Shown in pieces: positions 1 to 10,581 of a stretch of 64,000 nucleotides of DNA. The stretch spans positions 1 to 64,000 of the forward strand of contig NZ_JAAHGO010000046.1 of NCBI RefSeq assembly GCF_010672455.1, in the 5' to 3' direction. Every line of letters starts with the position of its first letter. The stretch's first letter is position 1. Below the pieces are notes generated by a model, which saw only the letters and a program-made list of their open reading frames with translations, was not told where the DNA came from and searched no databases. Source of the stretch: Okeania sp. SIO2C9. GTDB taxonomy: Bacteria > Cyanobacteriota > Cyanobacteriia > Cyanobacteriales > Microcoleaceae. Position numbers and translations under genes: made by a program.

Positions 1-94
1 CTCGCACCAATATGGTTATTTAGTTGTCATCTGTTGAGGATTAAAGTGCGAACTCTACCTTATCGGTTACTCAACACAAGCCAGTCATCCCCCT

Positions 95-352
95 ATTTCT
101 AGGTTTCGACTGAACGAATCGCACCATTTTTGGCTGGTTGGCTCCCAACTATTAATTACTCTGAAATCGCGACCGTATTTTTCTGCTTTACCTTCTAGAA
201 ATGTTCGGAATGTCCGCCAACCTAAATCAGATATAGCTCTGGATAATTTACGGTTTTTGACCATTCCAGAAACATTGTCATACCTCTAAAACAATTGTTT
301 GGTTTTCAAAAATTATTTCGGTGGATAACTTATGCAGAAAATCTGTTCTGTA
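95..352 (-). pseudogene. IS200/IS605-type tnpB relic (C-terminal part)
   Basis: Read on the minus strand, this stretch encodes pieces of an OrfB/TnpB nuclease-transposase. One segment resembles the part leading to the second RuvC acidic residue (RTDFLHKLST..., IVLE). After a frameshift comes the segment MVKNRKLSRAISDLGWRTFR, followed by WEPTSQK just before the zinc-finger region. No open frame spans it, and neither the N-terminal domain nor the last RuvC motif is present, so this is a dead fragment. It matches, segment for segment, the larger tnpB relic at 6848-8275. No element ends were found around it. The remaining bases up to the first gene (about 353-626) show nothing I can interpret beyond AT-rich DNA. 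Confidence 0.6.
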
Positions 353-626
353 CAATGATTTCACATGAAATATAGTTTACGCTAAATTAAAAGTATAACA
401 CAATAAAATCGAAATTGGTGTGCTACGCAGTTTATTTATTGGTAGGGCATTCATCCCTAACCTTTAGAGGATGAGGGAATTCTGCCCGACATTCTGTTAA
501 AACTATAACGTTATAGTTTTTTAACATAAAAATCTATGAAAAAACCAAGTTTTCGGGCTCTCCTACCAAAGTCCTGATTCAGTTTATGATAAAAAATAAA
601 ATATTAAATATATAAGCTGAATTTTT

Positions 627-1610
627 ATGGAATCTGCTGTCAATATTCCCACAGAAGCAAAGACACCAGAAAAATTGCCAGTGATAGAAACTAATAATTT
701 AGGTAAATTTTACCGCACTGGTTTTTGGATGAATCAAAAAATAGAATCTCTTAAAAACTGTACTTTGACAGTTTATCAAGGAGAAACTTTTGGACTTTTG
801 GGACAAAATGGTGCAGGTAAAACTACCCTACTTAAAACTTTATTAGGAATTGTACGCCCTACATCTGGATCGGGACTTTTATTAGGGCAGTCAATAGGCG
901 ATCGAGTGATTAAAGAAAAAATTGGTTACTTACCAGAAAATCCTTACTTTTATGAATATTTAACTGGATGGGAATTTCTAGAATTTGTAGCAGGATTATT
1001 TCAAATACCAATATCAATACAAAAACAAAGAATTCCAGAATTACTTGACCTAGTGGGATTGTCTAAATCAACAGCTATTAGAAAGCAACTACGTCAATAT
1101 TCTAAAGGAATGTTGCAAAGAGTTGGTATGGCGCAAACTTTGATTAATGACCCTGAGTTAGTATTTTTAGATGAACCTATGTCAGGTTTAGATCCAATGG
1201 GACGTTATCAAATCAGAGAAATTATTATTTCGCTCAAAAAACAAGGGAAGACTATTTTTTTTAATAGTCATGTTTTGTCTGATGTGGAGAAAATATGCGA
1301 TCGCATTGCTATTCTGGTAGAGGGAGAATTAATTTGTATTGGTACTTTAGATGAAGTATTAGGAACTAATGAAAGTTATTATGTTAAGGGTAAAAGTGGT
1401 AATCTTAAGATTCTTAAACAATGGATACCAGATTTAGAATTTGAGCATAATTTTTGGCAAGGTCATTTGCGGGGAGACCCTAAAGAATTTTTAGTTAGTT
1501 TGGGATTAATGAAAGCTACACTGATGAAAATGAATATAGAAAGACTTAGTCTAGAAGAGTATTTTATGCAGCAATTACGAGAAAAGGGAATTTTTTCTAG
1601 TAGAGAATAG
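627..1610 (+). CDS. ABC transporter ATP-binding protein, NatA/CcmA type
   Basis: ATPase subunit of a two-component ABC transporter, probably working at the cytoplasmic membrane with a separate permease. Walker A is GQNGAGKTT (about residues 59-67), the signature region reads YSKGMLQRVGMAQ, and Walker B is LVFLDEP followed by the D-loop SGLDP. The switch histidine lies in FFNSHVLSDVE. The 327-aa length includes a C-terminal extension usual for drug- and Na+-type exporters. The signature has SKGM rather than LSGGQ, which is common in this subfamily. No permease gene adjoins it: it is followed by a small inverted-repeat element and then an opposite-strand gene, so its partner and substrate cannot be read from context. 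Confidence 0.85.
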   Translation: MESAVNIPTEAKTPEKLPVIETNNLGKFYRTGFWMNQKIESLKNCTLTVYQGETFGLLGQNGAGKTTLLKTLLGIVRPTSGSGLLLGQSIGDRVIKEKIGYLPENPYFYEYLTGWEFLEFVAGLFQIPISIQKQRIPELLDLVGLSKSTAIRKQLRQYSKGMLQRVGMAQTLINDPELVFLDEPMSGLDPMGRYQIREIIISLKKQGKTIFFNSHVLSDVEKICDRIAILVEGELICIGTLDEVLGTNESYYVKGKSGNLKILKQWIPDLEFEHNFWQGHLRGDPKEFLVSLGLMKATLMKMNIERLSLEEYFMQQLREKGIFSSRE

Positions 1611-1618
1611 GGTAATAT

Positions 1619-1839
1619 GATGTGCCCCTCCGAGGGAGCTACGCTATAGGTTAAATACTTATAAATAACTTAGTGAGGAATGAGGATCCGTCGGATCGGT
1701 GACGTACAGGAGTCAGGAGTTAGAAGAGTAGAAAGCAGATCAAGTAAACATGATTCAAATATTTCTTCGGTACTGTCAATTCTTAAATGTTATTTATAAC
1801 TGATTATCTTATAGTTTAGCTCTCCCGGAGGGGGCACAT
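1619..1839. repeat. MITE-like element with ~22-bp inverted ends
   Basis: The ends are imperfect inverted repeats: ATGTGCCCCTCCGAGGGAG at 1620 and its near-complement ending in GGAGGGGGCACAT at 1839. The flanks share AATAT (1614-1618 and 1840-1844), a possible 5-bp target duplication, weak evidence in AT-rich DNA. The interior contains degenerate AGGAGTCAGGAG-type repeats and no gene. The remaining gap to 2150 is AT-rich with nothing recognisable. Confidence 0.5.
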
Positions 1840-2149
1840 AATATTAAGTATGCAACCCTATTTTTAATATTATTATTAATGGTTTGTATTGTTGGTAATA
1901 ATTATGTTTTTCATAACCAATTAAAAATTATAAAGTTGTCATAAAACTATGATTTATAATTATTTAACTTGGAATTATTCCCTTATATTTATAGAGCAGA
2001 TAATTATTTTTAAGTTTTTCATCAACAACTATTGATACTACATTTAGTATTAATTTGGAATCTATATAATTTTACATAAAACTGTTTTATTCTCTATAAA
2101 AAAAAGTTTCATAATCTTCTTTTATCTTCATTGCTATATAAATATAAAA

Positions 2150-3088
2150 TTAATTAATCAAAACTTTTTTTCTTAAATTTGTATTGTTTTTTTTCAGTTT
2201 TCTGGTAATAGTAACTTCTAAAAAAATTTGCCAGGCTTTCAGAGAAAAAACTGCTGGTAATAATATATTGATAGCTGTTAATAATTGTTTTTGTTTGAAA
2301 GCTACTATACCCCAATGTAAATTTATGTATTGTCGTATATCTTCAAGGTCTGGAATTAGATTAGAATACTTTTTATGAACTTTAGTATAGATTTTTTCTT
2401 TCATTAAAATATTAGTATTACAACGTTTTTTCAAAGGAATTTTCCTGTCATATCCTCCTATCCAAATAGTACGATAAACTAAACATTGGTTGAGAAAAAT
2501 AGCATCACCAAACTCAGTAATTCTAATCCAAGAATCAATATCATCGCAACTCCTTAAATTAGTATCCCATCCTCCAGATGCTAAAAAAGCATCCCGACGA
2601 AAAGCAACTTGAATAGGAGTACCAAATGGCACTGATTCTAGTAACATCCCATAGTGAATATCTTCTTGGGAAATATAAAATGCTGTTCCAGGTCCTGTTT
2701 TATAAGTACGACTAATTTCTACCTGATGACAATCAACTTGTGCTGCCTGACAAGAAAGAATTACTGCTTGAGAATGAAGAGTAATTGCTTTAGTCATTTC
2801 CTCTATACAATTAGCTGCCATATAATCATCATCATCTAAAGGTTTTATCCAATCTCCCTGAGCATTTTGCACCCCTAAATTCATTGTTGCTGCATGACCT
2901 TGGTTAGAAGAAGTACAATAGTAAATGACACGATCTCCTAAGCTATTGACATATTTTTTTGTACCATCTATTGAACAGTCATCAACTACTATTATTTCAC
3001 ATTCAACCGTTTGTTCTAATGCCGAATTAATTGCCCGTTTTAATAAATCTAAGCGATTATAAGTTGTAATTACGATACTAAATTTCAT
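2150..3088 (-). CDS. glycosyltransferase family 2 protein
   Basis: GT-A fold glycosyltransferase that would transfer a sugar from a nucleotide-sugar donor, probably for surface polysaccharide or protein glycosylation. The N-terminus MKFSIVITTYNRLDLLKRAI is the classic family-2 opening. VVDDCSIDGT gives the first acidic nucleotide-binding motif and LDDDD near residue 90 is the DXD-like metal site. The acceptor-side motif is RSCDDIDSWIRI. An in-frame TTG two codons upstream (3094) is possible, but the ATG at 3088 has a good ribosome binding site (GAGGAAAAG, about 7 bases ahead), so I start there. The C-terminal third is lysine-rich and has no membrane segment. No partner genes adjoin it. Confidence 0.85.
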   Translation of the reverse strand: MKFSIVITTYNRLDLLKRAINSALEQTVECEIIVVDDCSIDGTKKYVNSLGDRVIYYCTSSNQGHAATMNLGVQNAQGDWIKPLDDDDYMAANCIEEMTKAITLHSQAVILSCQAAQVDCHQVEISRTYKTGPGTAFYISQEDIHYGMLLESVPFGTPIQVAFRRDAFLASGGWDTNLRSCDDIDSWIRITEFGDAIFLNQCLVYRTIWIGGYDRKIPLKKRCNTNILMKEKIYTKVHKKYSNLIPDLEDIRQYINLHWGIVAFKQKQLLTAINILLPAVFSLKAWQIFLEVTITRKLKKNNTNLRKKVLIN

Positions 3089-4820
3089 TGGCAACTTTTC
3101 CTCTACAATTGCATTAATAATATCAGAATATAAACTGTAATTTATATTAAAATAATAGTTGCAAAGTTTACAATTTTTATTTACATTATAGCGAAAAAAC
3201 TACTGCTACACCAATAATTTTACCTATATAAATATCTGCTGTTTGTGATTTATCTGCTGTTAATTCTAACTGAATTAGTAATATTGCTTCCTCTGCTTGT
3301 AATTATCTTCAGTATAACTACGTTCCTGTAGATAATTACAAGCATTACAAGCTGAATTTAATGTTTTTAAATTATAATTTCAATGTATTTTTATATCTGC
3401 TGAATTCAATAAGGTTTGTAGTAAGTTTTCAAATAATTATACTTTTACAGAATTGTAAAGTATTAAATTTAAAATGACGGTTATAGTTATATTTGAATCT
3501 TGAAAGATTATTTTCATCCCATTCTCATAGTTTCAATATCAAAGATATATATCTAGAAGTTATTTTTGATCGTTCATCAGTCATCCGTTAATATTTTAAA
3601 CAGGTTCGTTGAAGACCCTCACGCTTCTGGTTAAAAAACTTATGGTATATATTGATGGCAGGTTGCTCATTTCCATCACACACTTGTTAACGCAGTTCCT
3701 CCACAGGAGGCTAACTATTCACTTTTGACTGATTCAAATTACTCTTGTACAAACAACTTAACGTATGTCAACTGCCCCTGATAATTAGTTAGTTTTCCGT
3801 ATAAAATAAGATTACTAGTTTTAAAATCTAGCTTACTTAAATCTACATCTACTAATATCTCAACATTATAAATATCTAAGTTTGATATTGCAATCTTAGT
3901 TGATAATTATGTTATAAAATTGTATCAAATAGTGTAGTCGTCAAAATTTATGATTGATAAATCATAATTAATAGTGTTTTTATGAAATTTTAGATATTAC
4001 TGAACCTATGCCACTAATAAAATGCGATTAATCCAAATATGTACAGTGACGATATGACTAACGCCACGCTCCGCGAACGCTAAAAAAGCATTACGCGCAA
4101 GCAGAAATACACTCCCATCGTACAACTAGAGGACGATATTTAAGTTGATACCACGCACGCGCAACGCTCTTGTTGAAAACTAGGTACAGAAATTTTGATC
4201 GCTCGTCCAGGTTTCTTTTTGCCTTTCCAAAGTCCCTTAGGAAGTTGAGGTCTAATCCCTCTTACTAGATTAAATATTTTTTGATAAACAGTAGTCAATT
4301 CAGACATGGTATCTTGAACGAAGTCAGAAGTTATTTTTGTAACGGGGATTTTGAGCAACCCTACAAAAATATTTCGCGAATCAAGGCTAAATTTTATACC
4401 AAATTGATCAATGTTTGCTACAAATAGTAGGGACGTTGCATAAGGGCGTCCGTACGAAATAAGGAAGAAGCAAGAAGGAAGAAGGGATAAATATTGAAAA
4501 AAAAGGGATAAAGATAGAGATAACCATCTAAAATGAACTAGAGAAACTATTTTTAGGCATATCCGATAGAGATGCACTTTTTATAGCATTCTTTTTTCAA
4601 ACTGGTATTAGACCAATTATTTTGATAAAAGTGTGATACTTTTTATACATTTAATGATAGGGGTATCATGCTGGTTTTTCTGGCCTGATAGGGAGATTTA
4701 GACAAAGTCTAGCAATATTGTAGGTGATTGAGATAAAATATATATACATAGACTTCGCTACAGTTTGAGGAATAGGAAATAAAGACTGTCTATCAGGGCT
4801 TACGAAAAAACACTTATAAT
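3089..4820. other. long intergenic region without a convincing gene
   Basis: About 1.7 kb, very AT-rich. It contains a dispersed fragment (around 3690-3715) that recurs near 42961, and a patch with GC-rich words (4050-4110). The longest minus-strand frame (4140-4577) runs partly through AAGGAAGAAG microsatellite and looks spurious or relic. No tRNA or structured RNA was recognised. Confidence 0.5.
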
Positions 4821-4959
4821 AGAGTTGTTGGGAATTAAGCTGAGAAAATGGCTAAAACCCTTATTAGTCAAAGTTTATAGTGTTTTTTAAGCCTCCAATC
4901 CTGAAAATCTTATATAGTAAGCTTTTGAGGCTTTTGAATTTTTATTTCCCAACAACTCT
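4821..4959. repeat. 139-bp element with perfect 14-bp inverted ends
   Basis: The left end AGAGTTGTTGGGAA (4821-4834) is the exact reverse complement of the right end (4946-4959). The interior is non-coding and AT-rich. This is typical of a miniature inverted-repeat transposable element. No clear target duplication is seen in the AT-rich flanks. From 4960 to 5479 there is no convincing gene; a 69-codon frame at 4996 has no supporting features. Confidence 0.55.
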
Positions 4960-5479
4960 AATATAGAACTTAAAAACTAGAGTGCTCCACTATATATGGA
5001 GTTTATAACTGAAAAATTTGTAAATCTTATCTATAAATATCTGATTTATCAAGTAAATATTAAAAGGATAAATACTTTACAGTGTAAGGGTTTGACACTA
5101 TCTAAACCCCAAGGTCATAACTTTGGAAAAACCCATGCTAGAAAGGGATTTCAGCTCAGTTTACAAATCAGCTCTAAGTGTATATTTTTTTATCTCGTTA
5201 AATGATTGTAAAAGATAGTTAAGAATTAACTGTTTTGGCTACTGCAAGCGAGTATGATAAAGTATAAAGCCAAACTAAAGTTAACAAAAATTAGTAAGCT
5301 CTTGGATGAAATTAACACCCAGGGGTAAAGAAGCGAATAAGTTAAACTATCCAAGGATTTACAGCAGCAAGAAAAAAAGTTATTGTCAAAAACATTATTG
5401 TCACAAGATGTATTGATATTCATAACTTGTGACTTAATTTCAAAAGTAATTTTAACTTTAAATTGAGGAGAAAAAATTA

Positions 5480-6847
5480 ATGGCGATCGCTACAATTAAT
5501 CCAGCAACAGGAGAAACACTAAAAACTTTTGAACCAATCACAGATGCACAGATTGAAACGAAACTAGAGCTCGCAATAACAACCTTCCGTCAATATCGTC
5601 AAATTCCCATGACTCAACGTGGGGAATGGTTATTAGCAGCAGCCGACATATTAGAGAAAAATGCTGAAAAATTTGCTAAAATAATGACCATGGAAATGGG
5701 TAAAACTCTGAGTGGAGCAATCGCCGAAGCTAAAAAATGTGCCCTGGTCTGTCGCTACTATGCAGAAAATGCAGCAAAATTTCTCGCTGACGTACCAGCA
5801 CAAACTGACGCAAGTAAGTCCTTTGTCCGTTATCAAGCATTAGGTCCAGTACTAGCTGTCATGCCTTGGAATTTTCCCTTTTGGCAAGTTTTCAGATTTG
5901 CAGCACCAGCTTTAATGGCAGGAAATGTAGGTTTATTGAAACACGCCTCTAATGTTCCCCAATGTGCTTTGGCCATTGAAGAAATATTTAAAGAAGCAGG
6001 TTTCCCAGAAGGAGTATTTCAAACCCTATTGATAGGTTCCAATGAAGTAGCAGGCATAATGGCAGATGACCGAGTAAAAGCAGGAACTTTAACTGGAAGT
6101 GAACCAGCAGGAATGGCCTTAGCAGCAATAGCAGGTCAATCAATTAAAAAAACAGTCTTGGAATTGGGAGGTAGCGATCCATTTATAGTATTAGAAAGTG
6201 CTAATTTAGAACAAGCTGTGTCTACTGCTGTTACAGCTCGGATGTTGAATAATGGCCAATCTTGTATTGCAGCTAAACGCTTCATCTTGGCAGAAACCAT
6301 TGCTGAAGAATTTCAACAGCGTCTAGTAGAAAAATTTGAAGCTTTGAAGGTAGGAGACCCTATGTTGCCAGATACAGACATTGGTCCGTTAGCAACTCCA
6401 TCTATTCTTCAAGAGTTAAATTATCAAGTAGAAGTTTCTGTTGAGAAAGGAGCAAAAGTTTTGACTGGTGGTCATCTTTTATCTGACAGTCCCGGAAATT
6501 TTTACCCCCCTACTATTTTGGCGGAGATACCAGTAGATTCCCCTGCTTATGAAGAGGAGTTTTTTGGTCCTGTTGCCTTAATATTTAGGGTTACTAATAT
6601 TGATGAAGCAATAGAACTGGCCAATAACTCTCCTTTCGGATTAGGTGCAAGTGCATGGACTACAGATACAGCACAGACAGATAGGTTAATATCAGAACTC
6701 GAAGCAGGTGCAGTTTTTATCAATGGTTTAGTTAAGTCTGACCCCCGTCTACCTTTTGGTGGGATTAAACGTTCTGGCTATGGTCGAGAACTTAGCAAAG
6801 AAGGAATTCTAGAATTTGTCAATATTAAGACAGTTTGGGTTAATTGA
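5480..6847 (+). CDS. gabD: succinate-semialdehyde dehydrogenase
   Basis: Oxidises succinic semialdehyde to succinate with NAD(P)+. In cyanobacteria this is the second step of the bypass that replaces 2-oxoglutarate dehydrogenase. The aldehyde dehydrogenase fold is complete at 455 aa: MPWNFPFWQ (about 128-136) in the cofactor pocket, the general base Glu228 in LELGGSDPF, and the nucleophile Cys262 in [12 protein letters not shown]. The ribosome binding site GGAGAAAAA lies just ahead of the ATG. The companion decarboxylase gene (8944) is on the same strand but is now separated by a dead IS200/IS605 element whose end begins right at this gene's TGA. The protein is shorter at the N-terminus than E. 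coli GabD, as is usual for the cyanobacterial group. Substrate assignment rests partly on the neighbour. Confidence 0.9.
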   Translation: MAIATINPATGETLKTFEPITDAQIETKLELAITTFRQYRQIPMTQRGEWLLAAADILEKNAEKFAKIMTMEMGKTLSGAIAEAKKCALVCRYYAENAAKFLADVPAQTDASKSFVRYQALGPVLAVMPWNFPFWQVFRFAAPALMAGNVGLLKHASNVPQCALAIEEIFKEAGFPEGVFQTLLIGSNEVAGIMADDRVKAGTLTGSEPAGMALAAIAGQSIKKTVLELGGSDPFIVLESANLEQAVSTAVTARMLNNGQSCIAAKRFILAETIAEEFQQRLVEKFEALKVGDPMLPDTDIGPLATPSILQELNYQVEVSVEKGAKVLTGGHLLSDSPGNFYPPTILAEIPVDSPAYEEEFFGPVALIFRVTNIDEAIELANNSPFGLGASAWTTDTAQTDRLISELEAGAVFINGLVKSDPRLPFGGIKRSGYGRELSKEGILEFVNIKTVWVN

Positions 6848-8275
6848 CATCCTCCCGACACTGCTCTGCGAGACAGCGCGGGATTCCCATCCATCATTCA
6901 AACAGACTAAGCTGAACGAATGACTCAGAGCGGGTTGACACATCACTAGAAAATGCTGGCTTGCCAGTCTGACATTTCCTCCCTGTCCGATAAATAATCG
7001 ACCAGTGCCCCTCGGCGACCTCATCAAAAATTGATAGTTGAATCGGATTTTCTGTTGCTTTAGTTTCAACCTTGGTTTTTGGTTGAACAGTTTCTAAAAT
7101 ATTGATGGCAGCATTTACATCACGCTCGTGCAAAGTTCCACAATTAAGGCAAGTCCATTTTCTAACATTTAGTTCTTTTTTGCCTCCCTTAAAACCACAA
7201 TTAGAACATTTTTGAGAAGTAGGTTTCCACCTAGAAATAACTCTAAATTCCCTACCATATTTCTCGCATTTAGCCTCAGTTAAAGTCCTGAACTGCCGTC
7301 CATCCTGAGTCGCTGATTGCTTTAGCGCTCCTTACGGTTTTTAACCATACCAGAAACATTCAAGTATTCTAAAACAATTATGTCGTATTTTTCGACTAAA
7401 TCCGTTGAGAGTTTGTGTAAAAAATCCGTTCTAATATCTTTAATTTTGCCATGTTTGCGCAGCATTCCGTAGGAAAGTTTGGCTACTTTTAACCTATGCC
7501 TTTCACGACCCTTGCTGCCTTTTTCAGTACGAGAAATTTACGCTGGAATTTAGCTAGCTTTTTGAGGTTGTTCTTCAGAGGCTTTGGAGCATTAATTTTA
7601 TCTCCATTACTCAAAGTTGCAAAAGTCGAAATCCCCAAATCAATTCCTATTGAATTATTAGTTTCAGGTAAAGGTTCGGACTTAGTATCTACTACAAAAC
7701 TAACAAAATAACGATTGTTCGAGTCTTTGATTATTGTTAAAGAGGTAGGTTTATTAGGTAGTTTTCTAGAGCAAACTATTTTAATCTTACCTATTTTTGG
7801 TAGATAGATTTTATCTTGACCAATCTTGTAATTAGTACCTACAAATCTTGCAGATTGCCTAGACTTTCTAGATTTAAACTTTGGCGGTCTAACTTTAATC
7901 CTTTTGCCTTTACCTTTACAACTATCAAAAAAGTTTTTATAGGCACTTTCTAAATCTTTAAGAGATTGCTGTAATGGGGTAGATGCAACTTCCTTTAACC
8001 AAAGTAATTCTTGCTTGGCCTGAGGAATGAATTGTTTAGTTAAGTCCACATAGCTAGGTCTCTTTTGGCCGTTAGAATATAGTTGATTACAATGTGAATC
8101 GCGTACTATTCCAAACATATATGCAACAACCAAATAGTTGATTTAATTTGGTTATTTGAATATGATTTGGATAGATGCGGTACTTGTATCTGGACTTCAA
8201 TGCTTTTGGCCTGTTATTAACATTAAGTGATCTTATTGTAGCACAGGTTGGCATTCCCATACGACACCAAATCAA
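6848..8275 (-). pseudogene. tnpB: degenerate IS200/IS605 element, tnpB only
   Basis: A TnpB gene broken by several frameshifts. In minus-strand order: the N-terminus SRYKYRIYPNHIQITKLNQL (near 8195); a frame change near 8100; a long open segment (8133-7489) with the first RuvC motif IGIDLGISTFATL; then a break at about 7480, next to GGAATGCTGCGCAAAC, which is a word of a dispersed repeat. Further on come VLEYLNVSGMVKN (second RuvC acidic residue), a zinc-finger region with CSNCGFKGGKK and CLNCG, and HERDVNAAINIL (last RuvC motif). The segment from 6848 to about 6895 forms the GC-rich inverted-repeat right end typical of these elements, where an omega (guide) RNA 3' end would lie. No tnpA is present. 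The element sits between gabD and the decarboxylase gene and is inactive as protein. Confidence 0.8.
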
Positions 8276-8943
8276 AGATTATGGTGCGGGTATTCTGCCA
8301 ACATTAGATAAATATCTTATTTTTATAGCGTAACTGTTTGAGAGAAAAAGATTTAGTCAATATTGAAAAGTTGGTTTTGACAACCGGATTTAGTATGATA
8401 CTCAATTTAAAGTAGGGAGGAAAAATAATTTTTATATCTACTACTAAGGTATATTTTTTACTCCCTGTTGCCGATTTTGAGCAAATGTTAAATTAATTTT
8501 CCTCAGGTACTTAATTACTTGGCAAAAAAGTTAAATCGTGATTTAATTGATCTTTACTCCCGAAAAGAAAAAAGTAATCATTTATAGAATTTGTGTTTTA
8601 ATATTAAGTATTATATTTCAGGCTGATAATTTAGATAAATAGTAAAAATTACTATTCACTATACCCGTAAGTCCTGTTAAATTTAAAAAGCGTTTCCTGA
8701 GGCAATGCTATGCAAACAGCAATTGGTGCAGTCAGAATTTCCTAAAGTCATAATCAACAAACAGCGAGTGATTCTGAAACCGAGAGAAATGCAAATTCAA
8801 AGGGGATTACCCAGATTAAATTATCTGGTGCCTACAGGAATTTAAACCCAAGCTGATAGCTCAAAGCTCTTAACCTAGAGCTAGTTAAAGTTAAAACTTT
8901 CGATTTATTTTTCTACCACCTTTAACCAAAGGAGAAAATAGAA
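8276..8943. other. intergenic, upstream region of 2-OGDC gene
   Basis: About 670 bp with no gene. It contains one degenerate copy (near 8690-8715) of the dispersed GCATTTCCTGCGGAATGCTG-type repeat also seen at 14146, 37308 and 42102. The last bases carry the strong ribosome binding site AAAGGAGAAA for the next gene. Confidence 0.5.
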
Positions 8944-10581
8944 ATGAACACTGCAGAATTATTGGTAAAATGCCTCGAAAATGAAGGAGTCAAATATGTA
9001 TTTGGACTGCCTGGAGAAGAGAATCTGAATATCTTAGAAGCTCTCAAAGATTCCCCAATTCAATTTATAACTACCCGACATGAACAAGGTGCCGCTTTTA
9101 TGGCAGATGTCTATGGTCGTTTAACAGGAAAAGCAGGAGTTTGTTTATCAACATTAGGCCCTGGAGCTACTAATTTAATGACAGGTGTTGCTGATGCTAA
9201 TTTAGATGGCGCACCTTTAGTAGCAATTACAGGTCAAGTTGGTACAGATCGAATGCACATTGAATCTCACCAATATTTAGATTTGGTGGCAATGTTTGAG
9301 CCAGTAACTAAATGGAATGCTCAAATTGTTCGCCCTAGTAATACACCAGAAATTGTCCGCAAAGCATTTAAAGTCGCTCAACAAGAAAAGCCTGGTGCAG
9401 TCCATATTGATTTACCAGAAAATATTGCGGCAATGTCTGTGGAAGGGCAACCTTTGAATCGTGATAAGCAAGAAAAATCTTATTCTGCTTATCAAAGTAT
9501 GACTGAAGCAGCAATAGCAATTTCTAAGGCAAAAAATCCTCTAATTTTAGTGGGAAATGGAGTAATTCGAGCTAATGCAAGTGAAGCTGTAACGGAGTTT
9601 GCTACACAATTAAATATTCCTGTTGCTAATACTTTTATGGGTAAAGGTGCCATTCCCTACACTCATCCTTTATCTTTATGGACCACAGGATTACAACAAC
9701 GAGATTATATTAGTTGTGCTTTTGACCAAACAGATTTGGTTATTGCAGTTGGTTATGACTTGATTGAATATTCACCAAAAAAATGGAATCCTCAAGGCGA
9801 AATTCCAATTATTCATATTGGAGCAAAATATGCGGAGATTGATAGTAGTTATATTCCGATAGCTGAAATAGTGGGAGATATTTCTGATTCTTTGAATGAA
9901 ATTTTGCGACGCTCGGAACGCATAAATGAATTAAGTCCAACTGTCTCAGAAATTAGAACAAATCTTCGCTCTGAATATGAGGGATATAGTAAAGATAATG
10001 ACTTTCCAATTAAGCCTCAAAAAATAATTTATGATTTACGTCAAGTAATGGGGCCAGAAGATATTGTCATCTCTGATGTTGGCGCTCATAAAATGTGGAT
10101 AGCTAGGCATTATCATTGTGACCGTCCTAATACTTGTTTGATTTCTAATGGATTTGCCGCAATGGGTATTGCTATTCCTGGAGCGATCGCTGCTAAATTA
10201 GTCCGTCCTGATCGTAAGGTAATAGCTGCAACAGGGGATGGTGGGTTTATGATGAATTGTCAAGAGTTGGAAACTGCTTTACGAGTGGGTACTGCTTTTG
10301 TAACTTTAATTTTTAATGATGGTGGTTATGGTTTGATTGAATGGAAGCAAGAAGACCATTTCGGTAAGTCGTCTTTTATTAAGTTTGGCAATCCAGATTT
10401 TGTTAAGTTTGCTGAAAGTTTTGGTTTGAAAGGTTATAGAGTAGAGTCTGCTGCTGATTTAATTCCTACCTTGAAAGAGGCTCTTGCTCAAGATGTTCCG
10501 GCTGTAATCGATTGTTCTGTTGATTATCGAGAAAATGCTCGTTTTACTCAAAAATCAGGTGGTTTAAGTTGTTCTATTTAG
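8944..10581 (+). CDS. thiamine-diphosphate 2-oxoglutarate decarboxylase (acetolactate synthase-like)
   Basis: Predicted to decarboxylate 2-oxoglutarate to succinic semialdehyde, feeding the SSADH encoded at 5480. The three ThDP-enzyme domains are present in 545 aa: the PYR domain with the cofactor-activating Glu47 in RHEQGAAFMAD, a central domain, and the PP domain with the metal/diphosphate motif GDGG...NDGGYG. By sequence alone it would be called acetolactate synthase large subunit. The pairing with SSADH matches the gene pair characterised in Synechococcus sp. PCC 7002 (A2770/A2771), which is why I prefer 2-OGDC. No regulatory subunit gene (ilvN type) lies nearby. The ribosome binding site AAAGGAGAAA supports the ATG. 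Confidence 0.82.
   Translation: MNTAELLVKCLENEGVKYVFGLPGEENLNILEALKDSPIQFITTRHEQGAAFMADVYGRLTGKAGVCLSTLGPGATNLMTGVADANLDGAPLVAITGQVGTDRMHIESHQYLDLVAMFEPVTKWNAQIVRPSNTPEIVRKAFKVAQQEKPGAVHIDLPENIAAMSVEGQPLNRDKQEKSYSAYQSMTEAAIAISKAKNPLILVGNGVIRANASEAVTEFATQLNIPVANTFMGKGAIPYTHPLSLWTTGLQQRDYISCAFDQTDLVIAVGYDLIEYSPKKWNPQGEIPIIHIGAKYAEIDSSYIPIAEIVGDISDSLNEILRRSERINELSPTVSEIRTNLRSEYEGYSKDNDFPIKPQKIIYDLRQVMGPEDIVISDVGAHKMWIARHYHCDRPNTCLISNGFAAMGIAIPGAIAAKLVRPDRKVIAATGDGGFMMNCQELETALRVGTAFVTLIFNDGGYGLIEWKQEDHFGKSSFIKFGNPDFVKFAESFGLKGYRVESAADLIPTLKEALAQDVPAVIDCSVDYRENARFTQKSGGLSCSI

Noticed and set aside
4140-4577. 145-codon minus-strand frame as a gene
   Set aside because: Its first third is translated AAGGAAG/GATAAAGATAG microsatellite; the C-terminal part (LPKGLWKGKKKPGR) might be a transposase relic but I cannot support it.
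4996-5205. 69-codon plus-strand frame
   Set aside because: No ribosome site, no recognisable domain, atypical composition in AT-rich spacer.
8944-10581. Calling the ThDP enzyme acetolactate synthase (ilvB)
   Set aside because: No ilvN-like gene nearby, and pairing with SSADH matches the known cyanobacterial 2-oxoglutarate decarboxylase arrangement.
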